From: Dehalococcoidia bacterium
GTDB taxonomy: Bacteria; Chloroflexota; Dehalococcoidia; UBA3495
Length of the DNA: 64,000 bases
Assembly: GCA_030753265.1 (NCBI GenBank)
Contig: JASMCQ010000088.1
Coordinates: 1 to 64,000 of the forward strand
Direction: 5' to 3'
Shown: piece by piece, positions 34,739 through 44,091 of the stretch
How positions within the stretch are numbered: the stretch's first letter is position 1
Layout of the letters: the number at the start of each line of letters is the position of its first letter
Translations under genes and position numbers: made by a program
Notes under the pieces: generated by a model
The model's input: the letters and a program-made list of their open reading frames with translations, nothing else
What the model was told of the DNA's origin: nothing
Database searches by the model: none

Positions 34739-35566
34739 ATGCCAAAGGTCAAAGCCAGTGACGGCGTGGAGCTTCACTACTACGTGGACGACTTCAGAGA
34801 CCCCTGGGCCCCGGAAACGGATGAGGCCATTTTCATGCACCACGGCTATGCCCGAAGCGGGAAGTGGTGGATTCAGTGGGTGCCGGGCCTGTCACGGAAA
34901 TACAAGGTAATCAGAAACGACTGCCGAGGTTGTGGACAGTCCGACGTGCCCCCCAGCGACCCCCCGTGGACCGCCGAACGCCTGTCCCAGGATTGCCTGG
35001 ATATCGCCGACGATCTGGGAATAAAGAAGCTCCACTGGGTGGGCTTTGAATCCGGAGGCACCATGGGGATGTTTACCGCCATCACCCACCCCGACTGGAT
35101 CAAGAGCCTCACCCTGGTGAACACCCCGTACAAGATCCTCGACAAGCCAAGGTCCCTATACAACCAGGGCACCGCTTCAATGGCGGATGCCATCGACAAG
35201 CTGGGACTCAGGCAATGGCTCGTCAACACCATGTCCAACCGGCTGGACATGGACCTGGCGGACCCCAGAATGGTGGAGTGGCACATTGAGGAGCATTCCA
35301 AGACGTCCCACGCCGGGGCAATCGCCCTTCAACTCGTCTTCCAGGCCGTCGACCTGTCGGGAGCGCTTCCCAAGATAATGGCCCCCACGCTCCTGATGAC
35401 CGGCGACAAGAGCGCCAACTCTCCTATCGACGACCAGCTTTTCGTCAAGAGCCAGCTCGGCAACTGCAAGGGTTTGGTGGTCTTTCCCAACATCGCCGCC
35501 GGAATCCAACTGCATATACCCGACCAGTGCGTAGAGGCCACCCTCCGGTTCATCGACAGCGTCTAA
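34739..35566 (+). CDS. Alpha/beta-fold hydrolase
   Basis: A 275-residue alpha/beta hydrolase. The oxyanion block is MHHGYARSG; NDCRGCGQSD follows; the nucleophile elbow is GFESGG, a slightly unusual form of G-x-S-x-G; an acid residue is likely in MTGDKSA, and His in LHIPDQC closes the triad. Start ATG at 34739 with GGAGGTTAGAGG upstream. A strong intrinsic terminator follows 23 bp after the stop, so the gene is monocistronic. Substrate unknown; homologues hydrolyse esters, lactones or C-C bonds in aromatic degradation. Confidence 0.88.
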   Translation: MPKVKASDGVELHYYVDDFRDPWAPETDEAIFMHHGYARSGKWWIQWVPGLSRKYKVIRNDCRGCGQSDVPPSDPPWTAERLSQDCLDIADDLGIKKLHWVGFESGGTMGMFTAITHPDWIKSLTLVNTPYKILDKPRSLYNQGTASMADAIDKLGLRQWLVNTMSNRLDMDLADPRMVEWHIEEHSKTSHAGAIALQLVFQAVDLSGALPKIMAPTLLMTGDKSANSPIDDQLFVKSQLGNCKGLVVFPNIAAGIQLHIPDQCVEATLRFIDSV

Positions 35567-35588
35567 CGAGGCCCGAAGGGAAACGATC

Positions 35589-35627
35589 AACGCACCCCAT
35601 CCGCCGCGGGGGGATGGGGTGCGTTTT
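35589..35627 (+). terminator. Intrinsic (Rho-independent) terminator
   Basis: AACGCACCCCATCC and GGATGGGGTGCGTT form perfect 14-bp arms around a 9-nt loop, followed by TTTTG, 23 bp after the hydrolase stop. It also separates the convergent racemase gene. Confidence 0.85.
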
Positions 35628-35744
35628 GAGCTATCGCAGGGCCGGGCCGGTATCCCGCGCCGGAGACTGCCGGCGCCTCGGATTGACACGGGTGAAACCC
35701 GGTGGATGGGGATCGCCCCCCAATGCCAACCAACCCCGCGACAA

Positions 35745-36485
35745 TCAGGCCGGGACTCGCTCCCGCAGCAGTTTTCCCGCCCCCGGAATGGACTCGTCGA
35801 TTCCCAACTTCCGGAGGCAGGCCCAGAACGTGGCCTGGTTGGAGGTCACCACCGGCTTGCCGGTCTCCTTTTCAAGCCTCTCGATAATGGACGCGGCCCG
35901 GAGATTGGTACAGCTGATGAAGATGGCTTCAGCTTCCGTCCGGTCCACCCGCTTCCCAAGCTCGTACACGACATCCAGGTCGAACAGGTCCACATTCCCG
36001 ACCTTTCGCCCATCCTCATAGTCGAAATTGACCACGTCGAAACCGGCGTCGCCCAGGTACTTCTTCAGCCGCTCGTTGATCTCCGGCGGGTATGGCGACG
36101 CCGCCGCAATCCTCTTCACGCCTAGCTCGTTGAGGGCATCGACGACACAACGCGCCGTGGCTACCGTCGGGATTCCTCCAGAGACCATCTCGATCTCCTC
36201 GATCATCTTCTGATCCCACCCCAGACCGTGCAGGAAGCTCCCGCTGGTGCACCCGAAGGCGATAACGTCGGGGCGAACCAGGGTGAGCAGCCGGGCCGAC
36301 TCACCTACCTGGTCGTCCATTAGCTGAAGCCTCTCTTCCATCGTGGGGGGTTCCGTCGGTGGGAAGTACATTCGCATGGTATGAAGGGCCACCGACCGAG
36401 GCATCCAACCCGAGAAATCGTCTTCCATCGTGCGGTTGCGGGCTGGCACCAACAGGCCTATCCGTTTCCTCTCCGCGGTGGTCAT
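35745..36485 (-). CDS. Maleate isomerase/Asp-Glu racemase superfamily protein
   Basis: 246 residues from ATG at 36483-36485, with GAGGAGGAG upstream. Two half-domains each carry a catalytic-type Cys: FGCTSGS in the N-terminal half and ISCTNLR in the C-terminal half, as in maleate cis-trans isomerase and arylmalonate decarboxylase. The N-terminus KRIGLLVPARNRTMEDDF is typical of the maleate isomerase branch. It probably isomerises or decarboxylates a small dicarboxylic acid without a cofactor. It converges on the hydrolase; an integral membrane gene lies upstream in the other direction of transcription order on the same strand. Confidence 0.88.
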   Translation of the reverse strand: MTTAERKRIGLLVPARNRTMEDDFSGWMPRSVALHTMRMYFPPTEPPTMEERLQLMDDQVGESARLLTLVRPDVIAFGCTSGSFLHGLGWDQKMIEEIEMVSGGIPTVATARCVVDALNELGVKRIAAASPYPPEINERLKKYLGDAGFDVVNFDYEDGRKVGNVDLFDLDVVYELGKRVDRTEAEAIFISCTNLRAASIIERLEKETGKPVVTSNQATFWACLRKLGIDESIPGAGKLLRERVPA

Positions 36486-36594
36486 ATCACTCCTCCTCAC
36501 CGAATCTGGTCCCAGTCTAGCACAATCGTCGGTGGCTGGGCACGGACGTGACGATGCGTTGTCACGCCTGCTATTTGAACATCGCCTTTCGGCG

Positions 36595-37074
36595 TTAGAA
36601 TACGAACCAGCCGTGGCTGCCCGCCACCGCTCCCGCCATGGTCACCAGGCTCACGGCCAACAGAATCAGATGCAAACGGTGCACGATGGCGAATGTTTTG
36701 ACCGGGTCTCTTTGCGCGTGTTTCTTGAACAGCCGGTGTAGGAACAGCGGCTCCGCGACGAAAAGCACGAACATGAACAATACCCAGACCATCGTCATGG
36801 CATGAACCCACCAGAACTTGGGCTCGGTATATCGACCCCACGCGTCGATAAAGTCGAGCATGTAGAAGCCTGACAGGCCGGCTAGGAGCGTTGTGATCTT
36901 GGCCTGCAATGCGAAACGTGACTCGAGCCGTTCGAAAAGGCCGACTTGATCCGCACTGGGCCCCATCTTCCGTATCGCAGGTATCAGCACGGTCGTTACC
37001 ATGGCTACGCCACCGATCCAGAGCACCACCGACAGCACGTGAATAACCCTGGCCAAAGCATACTTGTCCAACAT
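36595..37074 (-). CDS. Four-helix membrane protein, DUF2269/CopD-like
   Basis: A 159-residue protein with four predicted transmembrane helices (residues about 8-30, 58-75, 90-113, 130-155). His12 in RVIHVLSVVLWIGGV, His91 in WWVHAMT, and His133 in VHRLHL could ligate heme or copper across the membrane. The pattern RxxHxxxxxxWxGG recalls the DUF2269/CopD group. The start follows no strong ribosome site. Function unknown. Confidence 0.75.
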   Translation of the reverse strand: MLDKYALARVIHVLSVVLWIGGVAMVTTVLIPAIRKMGPSADQVGLFERLESRFALQAKITTLLAGLSGFYMLDFIDAWGRYTEPKFWWVHAMTMVWVLFMFVLFVAEPLFLHRLFKKHAQRDPVKTFAIVHRLHLILLAVSLVTMAGAVAGSHGWFVF

Positions 37075-37313
37075 TCACCTCGATACGCTCGCTTTGATTT
37101 ACCGACGCTAGAGTGGGTATCGAAACAGGGTAATCCCATTTCAACTTATCCCAATTCTGTACAGCAGGGCGAGTTCCGCGCTGCCTCAGAGGGGCGCGGG
37201 CGGGTTGGTGGCGAGGGATGGGTTGCTGTCTCCGAAGAAAAGCATCCATGCTCTCCTCGAATAGCATCGCGTGTCCCTCTCAACCGAGGTCTCTTGTCTC
37301 CACCAGTCCGGGC

Positions 37314-37447
37314 CTAGTGGTCAGTCAACCTCGTTTTGGCAGGATGTCATTCTGAGGAGCGCAGCGACGAAGAATCTCAGCGTAACAACGAGATTCTTCG
37401 CTTCGCTCTGAATGACAACTATCAGCAATAGGTTGACTGAGTACTAG
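37314..37447. mobile_element. MITE-like element with terminal inverted repeats
   Basis: Ends CTAGTGGTCAGTCAACCT (37314-37331) and, inverted, CTAGTACTCAGTCAACCT (37430-37447) match at 16 of 18 positions. The interior is itself an imperfect inverted repeat (GTCATTCTGAGGAGCG ... TCGCTCTGAATGAC). There is no coding capacity. The right end supplies the TAG stop of the HyuA gene at 37444. A partial relative is at 56052-56147. Confidence 0.7.
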
Positions 37448-39543
37448 CCCTTCCCCACCAGGTGAAGGTTACCGTACTGGTCGACCTCGGCCCGTTGCCC
37501 GGTCATCACCAGGGTGGTGGTGTCGCTCTGATAGATGATGGCTGGCCCGTCCAGGGTATTTCCTGCCGTCAGACGATCCCGGTCAAACGCCTGGCACTCG
37601 ATAAGCCCGCCGGCCTGCTTGAGAAACACCTTGCGAGCGCCCAGAAATGCTCCGCCGGCGTCAGGTCCGCCGTCGGCCTGCTTCTTCGGAACCGGCCTCG
37701 GCATTCTACCCACGGCAAGGACTTTGAAGGTCACCGCGACCACCGGTTCCCGCGGCTCGCAATGGCCGTAGGTCCGCTCGTGGATTGCGTGGAACTGGGC
37801 CAGGAGCGATTCCAGGTCGGCTGCCGTCTCAGGAGCCTTCGGAACGGGCACATCCAGCTCGAAATTTTGCCCTACGTAGCGCATCTCGATCGTCGTCGAA
37901 ATCTCGCGCCGTTCCTCGGGGACTTTCTCCAGGTTCAGTGCGGCCTCACCCTCGGCTTCCAGCTCGGCCAGGGTTCCGCGTATCGTTTCCAGGTTCTCGG
38001 GGATTACCCTTACGAGCCGGGTCAGGCGTAGACTTGCCTGAAGGTCGGCCATGAGCATGCCCTGGGCCGAGAACAGGCCCGGCCGTGGCGGCACGATGAC
38101 CCGTCCGATCCCCAACTCCGCCGCCAACTCCGCCGCGTGCAGCGGTCCCGCCCCGCCGAAGGCGACAAGGGCGAAATCCCGGGGATCGAAACCCCGGGCG
38201 ATCGACACCACCCGGAGGATTCGCCCCATGTTCGCGTTGACCACGTCGATTATTCCCTGAGCCGCCTCCACCGTCGACATCCCCAGCGGGCCCGCTACCT
38301 TTTCTTCAACGGCACGGTGGGCCAACTCGCTCTTCAGCCGCATCTGACCGCCTAGGAAGAAGACCGGGTCCAGCCTGCCCAAGACCACGTGGGCATCAGT
38401 CACCGTGGGCTCGGTTCCTCCGGCGTCGTAGCACGCCGGTCCGGGCTCGGCTCCGGCGCTCTGGGGGCCGACCTTGAGCAGGCCGCCGCTGTCCACCCAG
38501 GCGACGCTGCCACCGCCGGTGCCGCATTCCACCACATCGACGATGGGCGACCTGATGGGGATACCCGTGATGCGCCCTCCGATACCCCCGTGCTGGTCCT
38601 CCCCAATCCCAAACATGCTGAGGGTCCGGGGCTGGCCCTTCTCCACCAGGCTGGCCTTGGCGGTGGTGCCGCCCATATCGAAGGAAATAACGCTCGGAAT
38701 TCCAACCTGGACGCCAAGCTCGGCCGCCGCGATCACCCCGGCCGCCGGGCCTGACTCGATGGTGGTGTGGGGGCGATGGCGGGCGCGTTCCACGGACATC
38801 AGGCCACCGCCAGAGTGCATAATGACCAGGCGGCCGGATTCACCGAGAAGCGTCTCCAACTCCGACTCCAGCTTATCCAGGTAGCTGATGAACAGCGGCC
38901 CGACGTAGGCGTCCGCGACAACGGTGCTGGTGCGCTCGAACTCGCGGAACTCACGGGACACCTCGGCGGAGATGGCGATGTACACGCCGGGAAGTTCCCG
39001 CTTCAGTATCCTCTGGGCCTCCAGCTCGTGGGCCGGATTGGCGTACGAATTGAGAAAGCAAACGGCAACCGCGTCCACCCGGTGCTGCAGAAAGAATTTC
39101 ACCGCTTCCATGAGGTCCGGCTCACTGAGGGGCGCGATGACAGAGCCGTCGCTGGCGATGCGCTCCGCTACTTCGAGCCGCAGTGACCGGGGCGCGAGGG
39201 GAGCCGGCCGTTCCGAGAAGAAGTCGTAAGCGCCCGGCCTGATCTGCCGCCCGATTTCCAGAACATCTCGGAATCCCTTGGTGGTAAGGAGCGCGGCCTT
39301 GGCGCCTTGCCTCTGGATGATGGCGTTGGTGTTCACGGTCGTCCCGTGGGCGATGAATTCCAGGCCCGGAAGCCCTCGCTCCACCTTATCTTCCAGTGCC
39401 CGGAGCCCCTCCAGGAAGCAGCGCGATAGGTCTGACGGGGTAGTGGGGACCTTGATGTTGAGGGTCTGCCCGGTGTCTTCGTCGTGGAGGACGTGGTCGG
39501 TGAACGTGCCCCCAATGTCGATCCCAATGCGGTACCGTGCCAT
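37444..39543 (-). CDS. hyuA: Hydantoinase/oxoprolinase A-family subunit (HyuA), second copy
   Basis: A 699-residue HyuA protein from ATG at 39541-39543, with GGAGGTC 7 nt upstream. Nucleotide-binding motifs are IGIDIGGTFTDHV and ISFDMGGTTAKASL; the later block is VAFGGAGPLHAAELA. It follows the HyuB gene by only 2 bp, the reverse of the order at 28.8-32.7 kb. The stop codon TAG belongs to the end of the MITE-like element, so the insertion may have trimmed or replaced the original C-terminus; the protein is nevertheless of normal length. Substrate unknown. Confidence 0.92.
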   Translation of the reverse strand: MARYRIGIDIGGTFTDHVLHDEDTGQTLNIKVPTTPSDLSRCFLEGLRALEDKVERGLPGLEFIAHGTTVNTNAIIQRQGAKAALLTTKGFRDVLEIGRQIRPGAYDFFSERPAPLAPRSLRLEVAERIASDGSVIAPLSEPDLMEAVKFFLQHRVDAVAVCFLNSYANPAHELEAQRILKRELPGVYIAISAEVSREFREFERTSTVVADAYVGPLFISYLDKLESELETLLGESGRLVIMHSGGGLMSVERARHRPHTTIESGPAAGVIAAAELGVQVGIPSVISFDMGGTTAKASLVEKGQPRTLSMFGIGEDQHGGIGGRITGIPIRSPIVDVVECGTGGGSVAWVDSGGLLKVGPQSAGAEPGPACYDAGGTEPTVTDAHVVLGRLDPVFFLGGQMRLKSELAHRAVEEKVAGPLGMSTVEAAQGIIDVVNANMGRILRVVSIARGFDPRDFALVAFGGAGPLHAAELAAELGIGRVIVPPRPGLFSAQGMLMADLQASLRLTRLVRVIPENLETIRGTLAELEAEGEAALNLEKVPEERREISTTIEMRYVGQNFELDVPVPKAPETAADLESLLAQFHAIHERTYGHCEPREPVVAVTFKVLAVGRMPRPVPKKQADGGPDAGGAFLGARKVFLKQAGGLIECQAFDRDRLTAGNTLDGPAIIYQSDTTTLVMTGQRAEVDQYGNLHLVGKG

Positions 39544-39545
39544 AT

Positions 39546-41321
39546 TTAAGACCTCCCGGCGCCCGGCGCGGGCCGCGAGTCCCCGTCCGGCACCGGCTGT
39601 CTCAAGCGCCGGGTTGCTTCCTGGTCCACCTGCCCGGTTTCGGCGTCGATGGCCACGCGGTAGACGCTCCGGGCCCTCGCCAGGGAGATCTTGTCGTTGA
39701 GATAGTCTCGAAGCACCCGCTCGGAGGCTCGCTCCTCGGGCGGCCCAAGCCCACCTCCGCCGGGAGTGACCACGGACAACACGTCGCCGGGGCTGACCTC
39801 CACCAGGGTGCTCAGCCGGGACAGCAGGGTCTCATCGGGTTCGCCGGCGTTGAGCACAATACGGCAGCCCGGCGCTTCGTACCCCCCGAAGAGGCCCTGG
39901 GGGTGAATCGTATGCCGCAGCGAGTGGGTGTTGATGAAGGAGTCGTCGAGGATCTTCCAGGCCTTCCGCACGCCCAAACCGCCACGGAATTGCCCGGGGC
40001 CCTCTGAGTCGGGGACGAACTCGAGGCACTCCACGTGCAGCGGAAACTCCAACTCGGCGGCCTCGATGGGAAGGTTCGACGTGTTGTGGCAGCAGTCGAC
40101 CCCGTCTTTGAAGGCAGTACCCCCGGTGCCGCCGCCGACGGTTTCGTAGTAAATGAAGTACCGTGACCCCCGTCCGGCGAAACCGATCCCATGGGAGCCA
40201 TGAGATGCAGCGATGGCTTTGTGGGGCAGCGCCTGTCCCAGCGCCCCAAGCAGCACGTCGACGACCAGGGTCACAGTCTCGTACCGGGCGCCCACGGGGG
40301 AGGGCGGCCGCGGATTGACGATGCAGTTGTCCGGGGCCACCACTTTGATGGCGCGGTTGAAGCCATCGTTGACCGGGATGTCGAGGGCAATAATCCCCTT
40401 GAGGACCCAGTAAACCGCCGCCAGGGTGCCTTCCCGAGTGAGGTTGATGCCGCATTGGGCCGGGCCGCCCGTTCCGGCGAAGTCGACCAGGAAGTTCGGC
40501 TCCGGCGTGTGGGATACCGTGAGAGTGGCTACAATGGGAATCGGCTCGTCGGAGAAGTGATCATCGTCCATGAAGTCCTGGTGGGTATAGCTGCCCTCGG
40601 GGAGTTCCGCGATGGCCTGGCGGGTTCGTCTCTCCGAATAGTCCATCAGCTCGCTCATGCAGTTCAAGAGGAATCCGGCGCCGTACCGCACGCACATCTC
40701 TTTGATCCGGCGCTCTCCCAGCTTCAACGATGCGATGTGGGCCCGCATGTCCCCTTCCCGCTCACTGGGGCCGCGCACGTTGAGCAGAATAAGCTCATGA
40801 ATATCGCGCTGGAGTTCGCCGGCCCGGTACAGCCTCAGGGCCGGCATCCTCAGGCCCTCCTGGTAGATCTCCCGGGCATCCCCCACCGCGCCCTGGCCGG
40901 GTGCCTTCCCTCCGATGTCCGGCCAGTGTCCGGTGTTGCCCACGAAAGCCACCAGCTGCCCCTCGTGGAACACCGGCATCATGAAGGTGACATCGATCAA
41001 ATGGGATGGCCCCCCACCGTAGGGGTCGTTGATGATAAACAGGTCGCCTTCCGACATGCTCTCCACCGGGTGGAAACGTTTGATGGCATTAACGGTGCTC
41101 AGGAAGGATGACAGGTGCACGGCAATGCTGTTCTTCCCCTGGGTCACCACCCGGCCGCCGGGGTCTTGGATCGTCGACGAGCAGTCCTCCCGCTCCTTGA
41201 TGTTGTTGGAGTAAGCCGCCCGCACTAGGGCGGCCCACATCTCGTCGGCGATGGAAATGAAAGCGTTGCCCACTACCTCCAGGGTAATGGGGTCTATCTG
41301 GCCACGAAATTCTCTAACCAC
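39546..41321 (-). CDS. hyuB: Hydantoinase/oxoprolinase B-family subunit (HyuB), second copy
   Basis: About 591 residues from GTG near 41321, preceded by GAGGGGAG; a TTG five codons earlier is possible. Family blocks are DPITLEVVGNAFISIADEMWAAL, INDPYGGGPSHLIDV, GNTGHWPDIGGKAPG, PDSEGPGQFRGGLGV and the C-terminal TPGGGGLGPPEERA. It is the promoter-proximal gene of the second HyuB-HyuA operon. It differs from the 28.8-kb copy in the metal-region motif (HWPDIGG against HHTDMGG), so the two pairs probably handle different substrates. Confidence 0.9.
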   Translation of the reverse strand: MVREFRGQIDPITLEVVGNAFISIADEMWAALVRAAYSNNIKEREDCSSTIQDPGGRVVTQGKNSIAVHLSSFLSTVNAIKRFHPVESMSEGDLFIINDPYGGGPSHLIDVTFMMPVFHEGQLVAFVGNTGHWPDIGGKAPGQGAVGDAREIYQEGLRMPALRLYRAGELQRDIHELILLNVRGPSEREGDMRAHIASLKLGERRIKEMCVRYGAGFLLNCMSELMDYSERRTRQAIAELPEGSYTHQDFMDDDHFSDEPIPIVATLTVSHTPEPNFLVDFAGTGGPAQCGINLTREGTLAAVYWVLKGIIALDIPVNDGFNRAIKVVAPDNCIVNPRPPSPVGARYETVTLVVDVLLGALGQALPHKAIAASHGSHGIGFAGRGSRYFIYYETVGGGTGGTAFKDGVDCCHNTSNLPIEAAELEFPLHVECLEFVPDSEGPGQFRGGLGVRKAWKILDDSFINTHSLRHTIHPQGLFGGYEAPGCRIVLNAGEPDETLLSRLSTLVEVSPGDVLSVVTPGGGGLGPPEERASERVLRDYLNDKISLARARSVYRVAIDAETGQVDQEATRRLRQPVPDGDSRPAPGAGRS

Positions 41322-41741
41322 AAACTCCCCTCTCAACAGGTGGGAACGGATCCGCAGGCGTAACTATTTCCGCCGAGGACCGCTCGCATTTGGTCCCTCG
41401 AAAGCGCCTCCAACTGTAACCGGGGCTCCAGCCCGCGTCAACGGCCCTCACCTTGCCCAGGCTGCGCCAGGGCGTCCCTCTCCTAGAGGGCGAGGGGACG
41501 AGATGGGGCGAGTTATCCCGGTATCACCTGGAAAAATAACTTGTTTGCTCAGCCTACCAGGACGCCCTCGCCCTGCCGAGGCTGCGCCAGGGCATCCCTC
41601 TCCTTCTGGGAGAGGGACCGAGGGTGAGGGCGCCCCGGGATAGCGTCTTCCCTGGGCCGTATAGTAATATGTCCCCGGGAAACTCAAGCAAGCGGCGGCG
41701 ACTACAGGACGTCGCGTCAGCCCTGGCAGGTGGAGGTAGGC
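41322..41741. other. Divergent intergenic region, 420 bp, with two family F repeats
   Basis: Copies at about 41448-41505 and 41563-41633 share GGCTGCGCCAGGGC, CCCTCTCC and GAGGG...GA blocks of a common dispersed repeat. No gene seen. Confidence 0.55.
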
Positions 41742-42281
41742 ATGGCCAACGAGACGGAGAGCCTGATAACCGACGAACTCCGGGCGGCTCTCGGCCGGGA
41801 ATTCCCCGCGGTCACCAGTTGCGATAAGCTGTCCACCAGCGAGGTGCGCCGCTTCGCTCAGGCGACGGTGGACGACAGCCCAATCTACTACGATGAGGAC
41901 CACGCCCGAAACCTCAAGTACGGCGGCGTGGTGGCGCCCGGCTCCTACCCAATAACCGGTGCGCGCCGGCGGGCGTCCGGAACGCCTGACCCCCTGAAGT
42001 CGGTGTCGACCGACTCCCGCGCCGAGGAATCGGTCGAGACGACGAAAGGGATTCCGTGGCCTCCCCACCTTCTGGTCTTCCATGCCTACAGCGACCTGGA
42101 GATACATCAGCTAGCCAGGGTCGGCGACCGGATCACCCAACACCGCCGCCTGGCTGACGCCTACGAGAAGACGGGACGCAGCGGCCGGCTCCTGTTCATC
42201 GTCACGGAAAACACCTTCGTCAACCAGAACGGCGACGTCCTCTGCACCGAGCGCTACGTCGACGTGGGCGTAGAGAATTAA
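41742..42281 (+). CDS. MaoC-like dehydratase, first (N-terminal-type) half
   Basis: 179 residues from ATG at 41742, with GGAGGTAG upstream. It looks like a hotdog-fold FAS1/MaoC N-terminal-type domain: VRRFAQATVDDSPIYYDEDHARNLKYGGVVAPGSYPI. The hydratase His of the D-x-N-P-[LI]-H motif is replaced here by Tyr. The partner half is encoded 13 bp downstream. Such split pairs form a heterodimeric (R)-specific enoyl-CoA hydratase or 3-hydroxyacyl dehydratase. The substrate may be a CoA ester from the acids handled by the neighbouring CoA-transferases (inference). Confidence 0.82.
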   Translation: MANETESLITDELRAALGREFPAVTSCDKLSTSEVRRFAQATVDDSPIYYDEDHARNLKYGGVVAPGSYPITGARRRASGTPDPLKSVSTDSRAEESVETTKGIPWPPHLLVFHAYSDLEIHQLARVGDRITQHRRLADAYEKTGRSGRLLFIVTENTFVNQNGDVLCTERYVDVGVEN

Positions 42282-42294
42282 AGGAGCGAGAACC

Positions 42295-42777
42295 ATGGCT
42301 CAAACAAAGAATCGGGACCTGGCCTACGAAGATGTGCCGGTGGGCGCCGATATCCCTTCCTGGTCCCTGGACTACTCGGTACCGGTCATGGTGCGCTGGT
42401 GTGCCGCGGTCGAGACCTGGCGCCGGGACCACTACGATTACGAGTTCGCGGTCAACGAACTCGGCCTGGAAAACGTGGTCGGCTCAGGTTACTGGACTCA
42501 GGCATGTTTCTACAAACTCCTGTATCACTGGGTGGGTGATGGCGGCTGGGTGTGGAAAGTCTACCATCAGCTGAGGGGCAATCTGCTTCCCCATCACACC
42601 TTCACCTTCAGCGGCAAAGTCTCCGCCAAGCGCGTCGAAGATGGCCTGGGCTACCTGGACCTGGATATTGTCCTCAGCAAAGAGGACACCAGCGTTCTTT
42701 CCTTCGGCACGGCCACCGTTGTGTTGCCGCTCCGGGGCGGCCGGCCTGTACCTTATCCTTTCTTCAAAGAGCGATAG
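42295..42777 (+). CDS. MaoC-like dehydratase, second (C-terminal-type) half
   Basis: A 160-residue hotdog protein, starting ATG with AAAGGAG upstream. The block WCAAVETWRRDHYDYEFAVNELGLENVVGSGYWTQACF fits the C-terminal half of MaoC-type dehydratases, with His-Tyr-Asp at the place of the catalytic NPIHYD motif. It overlaps functionally and is closely spaced with the preceding half; the two probably make one heterodimer. A downstream PLP enzyme starts 139 bp later and may be in the same operon. Confidence 0.82.
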   Translation: MAQTKNRDLAYEDVPVGADIPSWSLDYSVPVMVRWCAAVETWRRDHYDYEFAVNELGLENVVGSGYWTQACFYKLLYHWVGDGGWVWKVYHQLRGNLLPHHTFTFSGKVSAKRVEDGLGYLDLDIVLSKEDTSVLSFGTATVVLPLRGGRPVPYPFFKER

Positions 42778-42916
42778 CCCGTCATCCCTGGCTCGGCAAG
42801 ACTCGGTCAAAGATGGGCCTGAATGAAACGGCATCTCTGAACCAGGCCGCTGCCAGACTTCAATAGCGCCGACGGCTCCGCGATAGGCCCAGGCGCGGCG
42901 GAAAGGAGGACCCCCG

Positions 42917-44020
42917 ATGCCTTTGGACTTCTTGCCCCTGCCCGGAACCCCCGTGGAGGAGTTGGACACTCCCGCCCTTCTAATCGACCTCCCGGTAATG
43001 GAACGCAACCTGAAAACGCTCCATGGCTACTTCGCTACGCAGACGTCCAAGGTGAGACCTCACGTCAAGGCCCATAAGAGCCCAATCCTGGCCCACCGGC
43101 AGCTCGCTGCCGGCGCAACCGCGGGAGGAGTCTGCTGCGCCAAGGTGGGCGAAGCGGAGGTGATGGTCCACGGCGGCATCAAGGACGTTTTCATCGCCAA
43201 CGAGATAGTCACCTGCCCCAAAGTTGCCCGGCTGATGAGCCTGGCCCGCGATGCCAACATGATGGTGGCCGTGGACGATCCCCAGAACGTCGAGGAGCTG
43301 TCCCAGGCCGCCCAAGCCCACGGCGTCATCCTGCGGGCGGTGGTGGACGTGAACGTCGGTCTCGACCGGTGCGGAGTCGAGCCCGGCCCTGGCGTGGTGG
43401 ACCTGGCCAAGGTGGTGGCGAATGCTCCGGGCCTTCACTTCGCCGGGCTCATGGGATACGAGGGGGGGATGTGGATAGAGGACTTCGAGGAACGCTCGAT
43501 CGAAACCAAAGCCCGCGTCCGGAAGCTCGTGGACTCACGGGAACTGGTCGAGAGGGCCGGGCTGCCCGTCGAGGTGGTCAGCGCCGGCGGCACCGGCACC
43601 TGGAACATCACCAGCGAGATCGACGGGGTCACCGAGGTACAGGCGGGGGCCTACCCCTTCATGGACGCCCACTACCGGTACGTGCCGGACTTCGACGTTT
43701 CGCTGATGGTACTGGCCACGGTCATCAGCCGGCCGTCCAAAGAGCGGGCCATCGTCGACTGCGGCCACAAGGCCATCGGCGTGACACTTGGCCTGCCCGA
43801 GGCGGCCTGGCCCAAGGGCGCCACAGTCGAGAAGCTCTCAGCGGAGCACGGCAGCCTGGCGCTGGAGGGCGACGCCCGGCAGCTGGCCCTGGGGGACAAG
43901 GTCTGGCTCATCCCCTCACACGGCGGCACCCCGGTCAACATTCACTCGCACTACTATTCGATCCGCGACGGTAAGCTGGAGGCGGTGCTGGAGATACCCG
44001 GCAGCGCCAGGTTTACATAA
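42917..44020 (+). CDS. D-threonine aldolase/D-serine dehydratase-like PLP enzyme (fold type III)
   Basis: A 367-residue alanine-racemase-fold PLP enzyme, starting ATG with AAAGGAGG upstream. Lys51 in RPHVKAHKS is the PLP lysine; VVSAGGTGTW is the phosphate-binding loop. The C-terminal domain has PSHGGTPVNIHSHY, where characterised D-serine dehydratases have His-x-Cys and D-threonine aldolases His-x-Asp as metal ligands. Here the second residue is Gly, so metal binding may be altered. The enzyme probably acts on a D-beta-hydroxy amino acid. It may belong to the MaoC operon. Confidence 0.85.
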   Translation: MPLDFLPLPGTPVEELDTPALLIDLPVMERNLKTLHGYFATQTSKVRPHVKAHKSPILAHRQLAAGATAGGVCCAKVGEAEVMVHGGIKDVFIANEIVTCPKVARLMSLARDANMMVAVDDPQNVEELSQAAQAHGVILRAVVDVNVGLDRCGVEPGPGVVDLAKVVANAPGLHFAGLMGYEGGMWIEDFEERSIETKARVRKLVDSRELVERAGLPVEVVSAGGTGTWNITSEIDGVTEVQAGAYPFMDAHYRYVPDFDVSLMVLATVISRPSKERAIVDCGHKAIGVTLGLPEAAWPKGATVEKLSAEHGSLALEGDARQLALGDKVWLIPSHGGTPVNIHSHYYSIRDGKLEAVLEIPGSARFT

Positions 44021-44091
44021 CCAACGTCCGCTAGATGGATTGGGGAGATTCAAACCCGGAGCGGTCGCCTTGACGGCGGCTCGGCCGCGGG

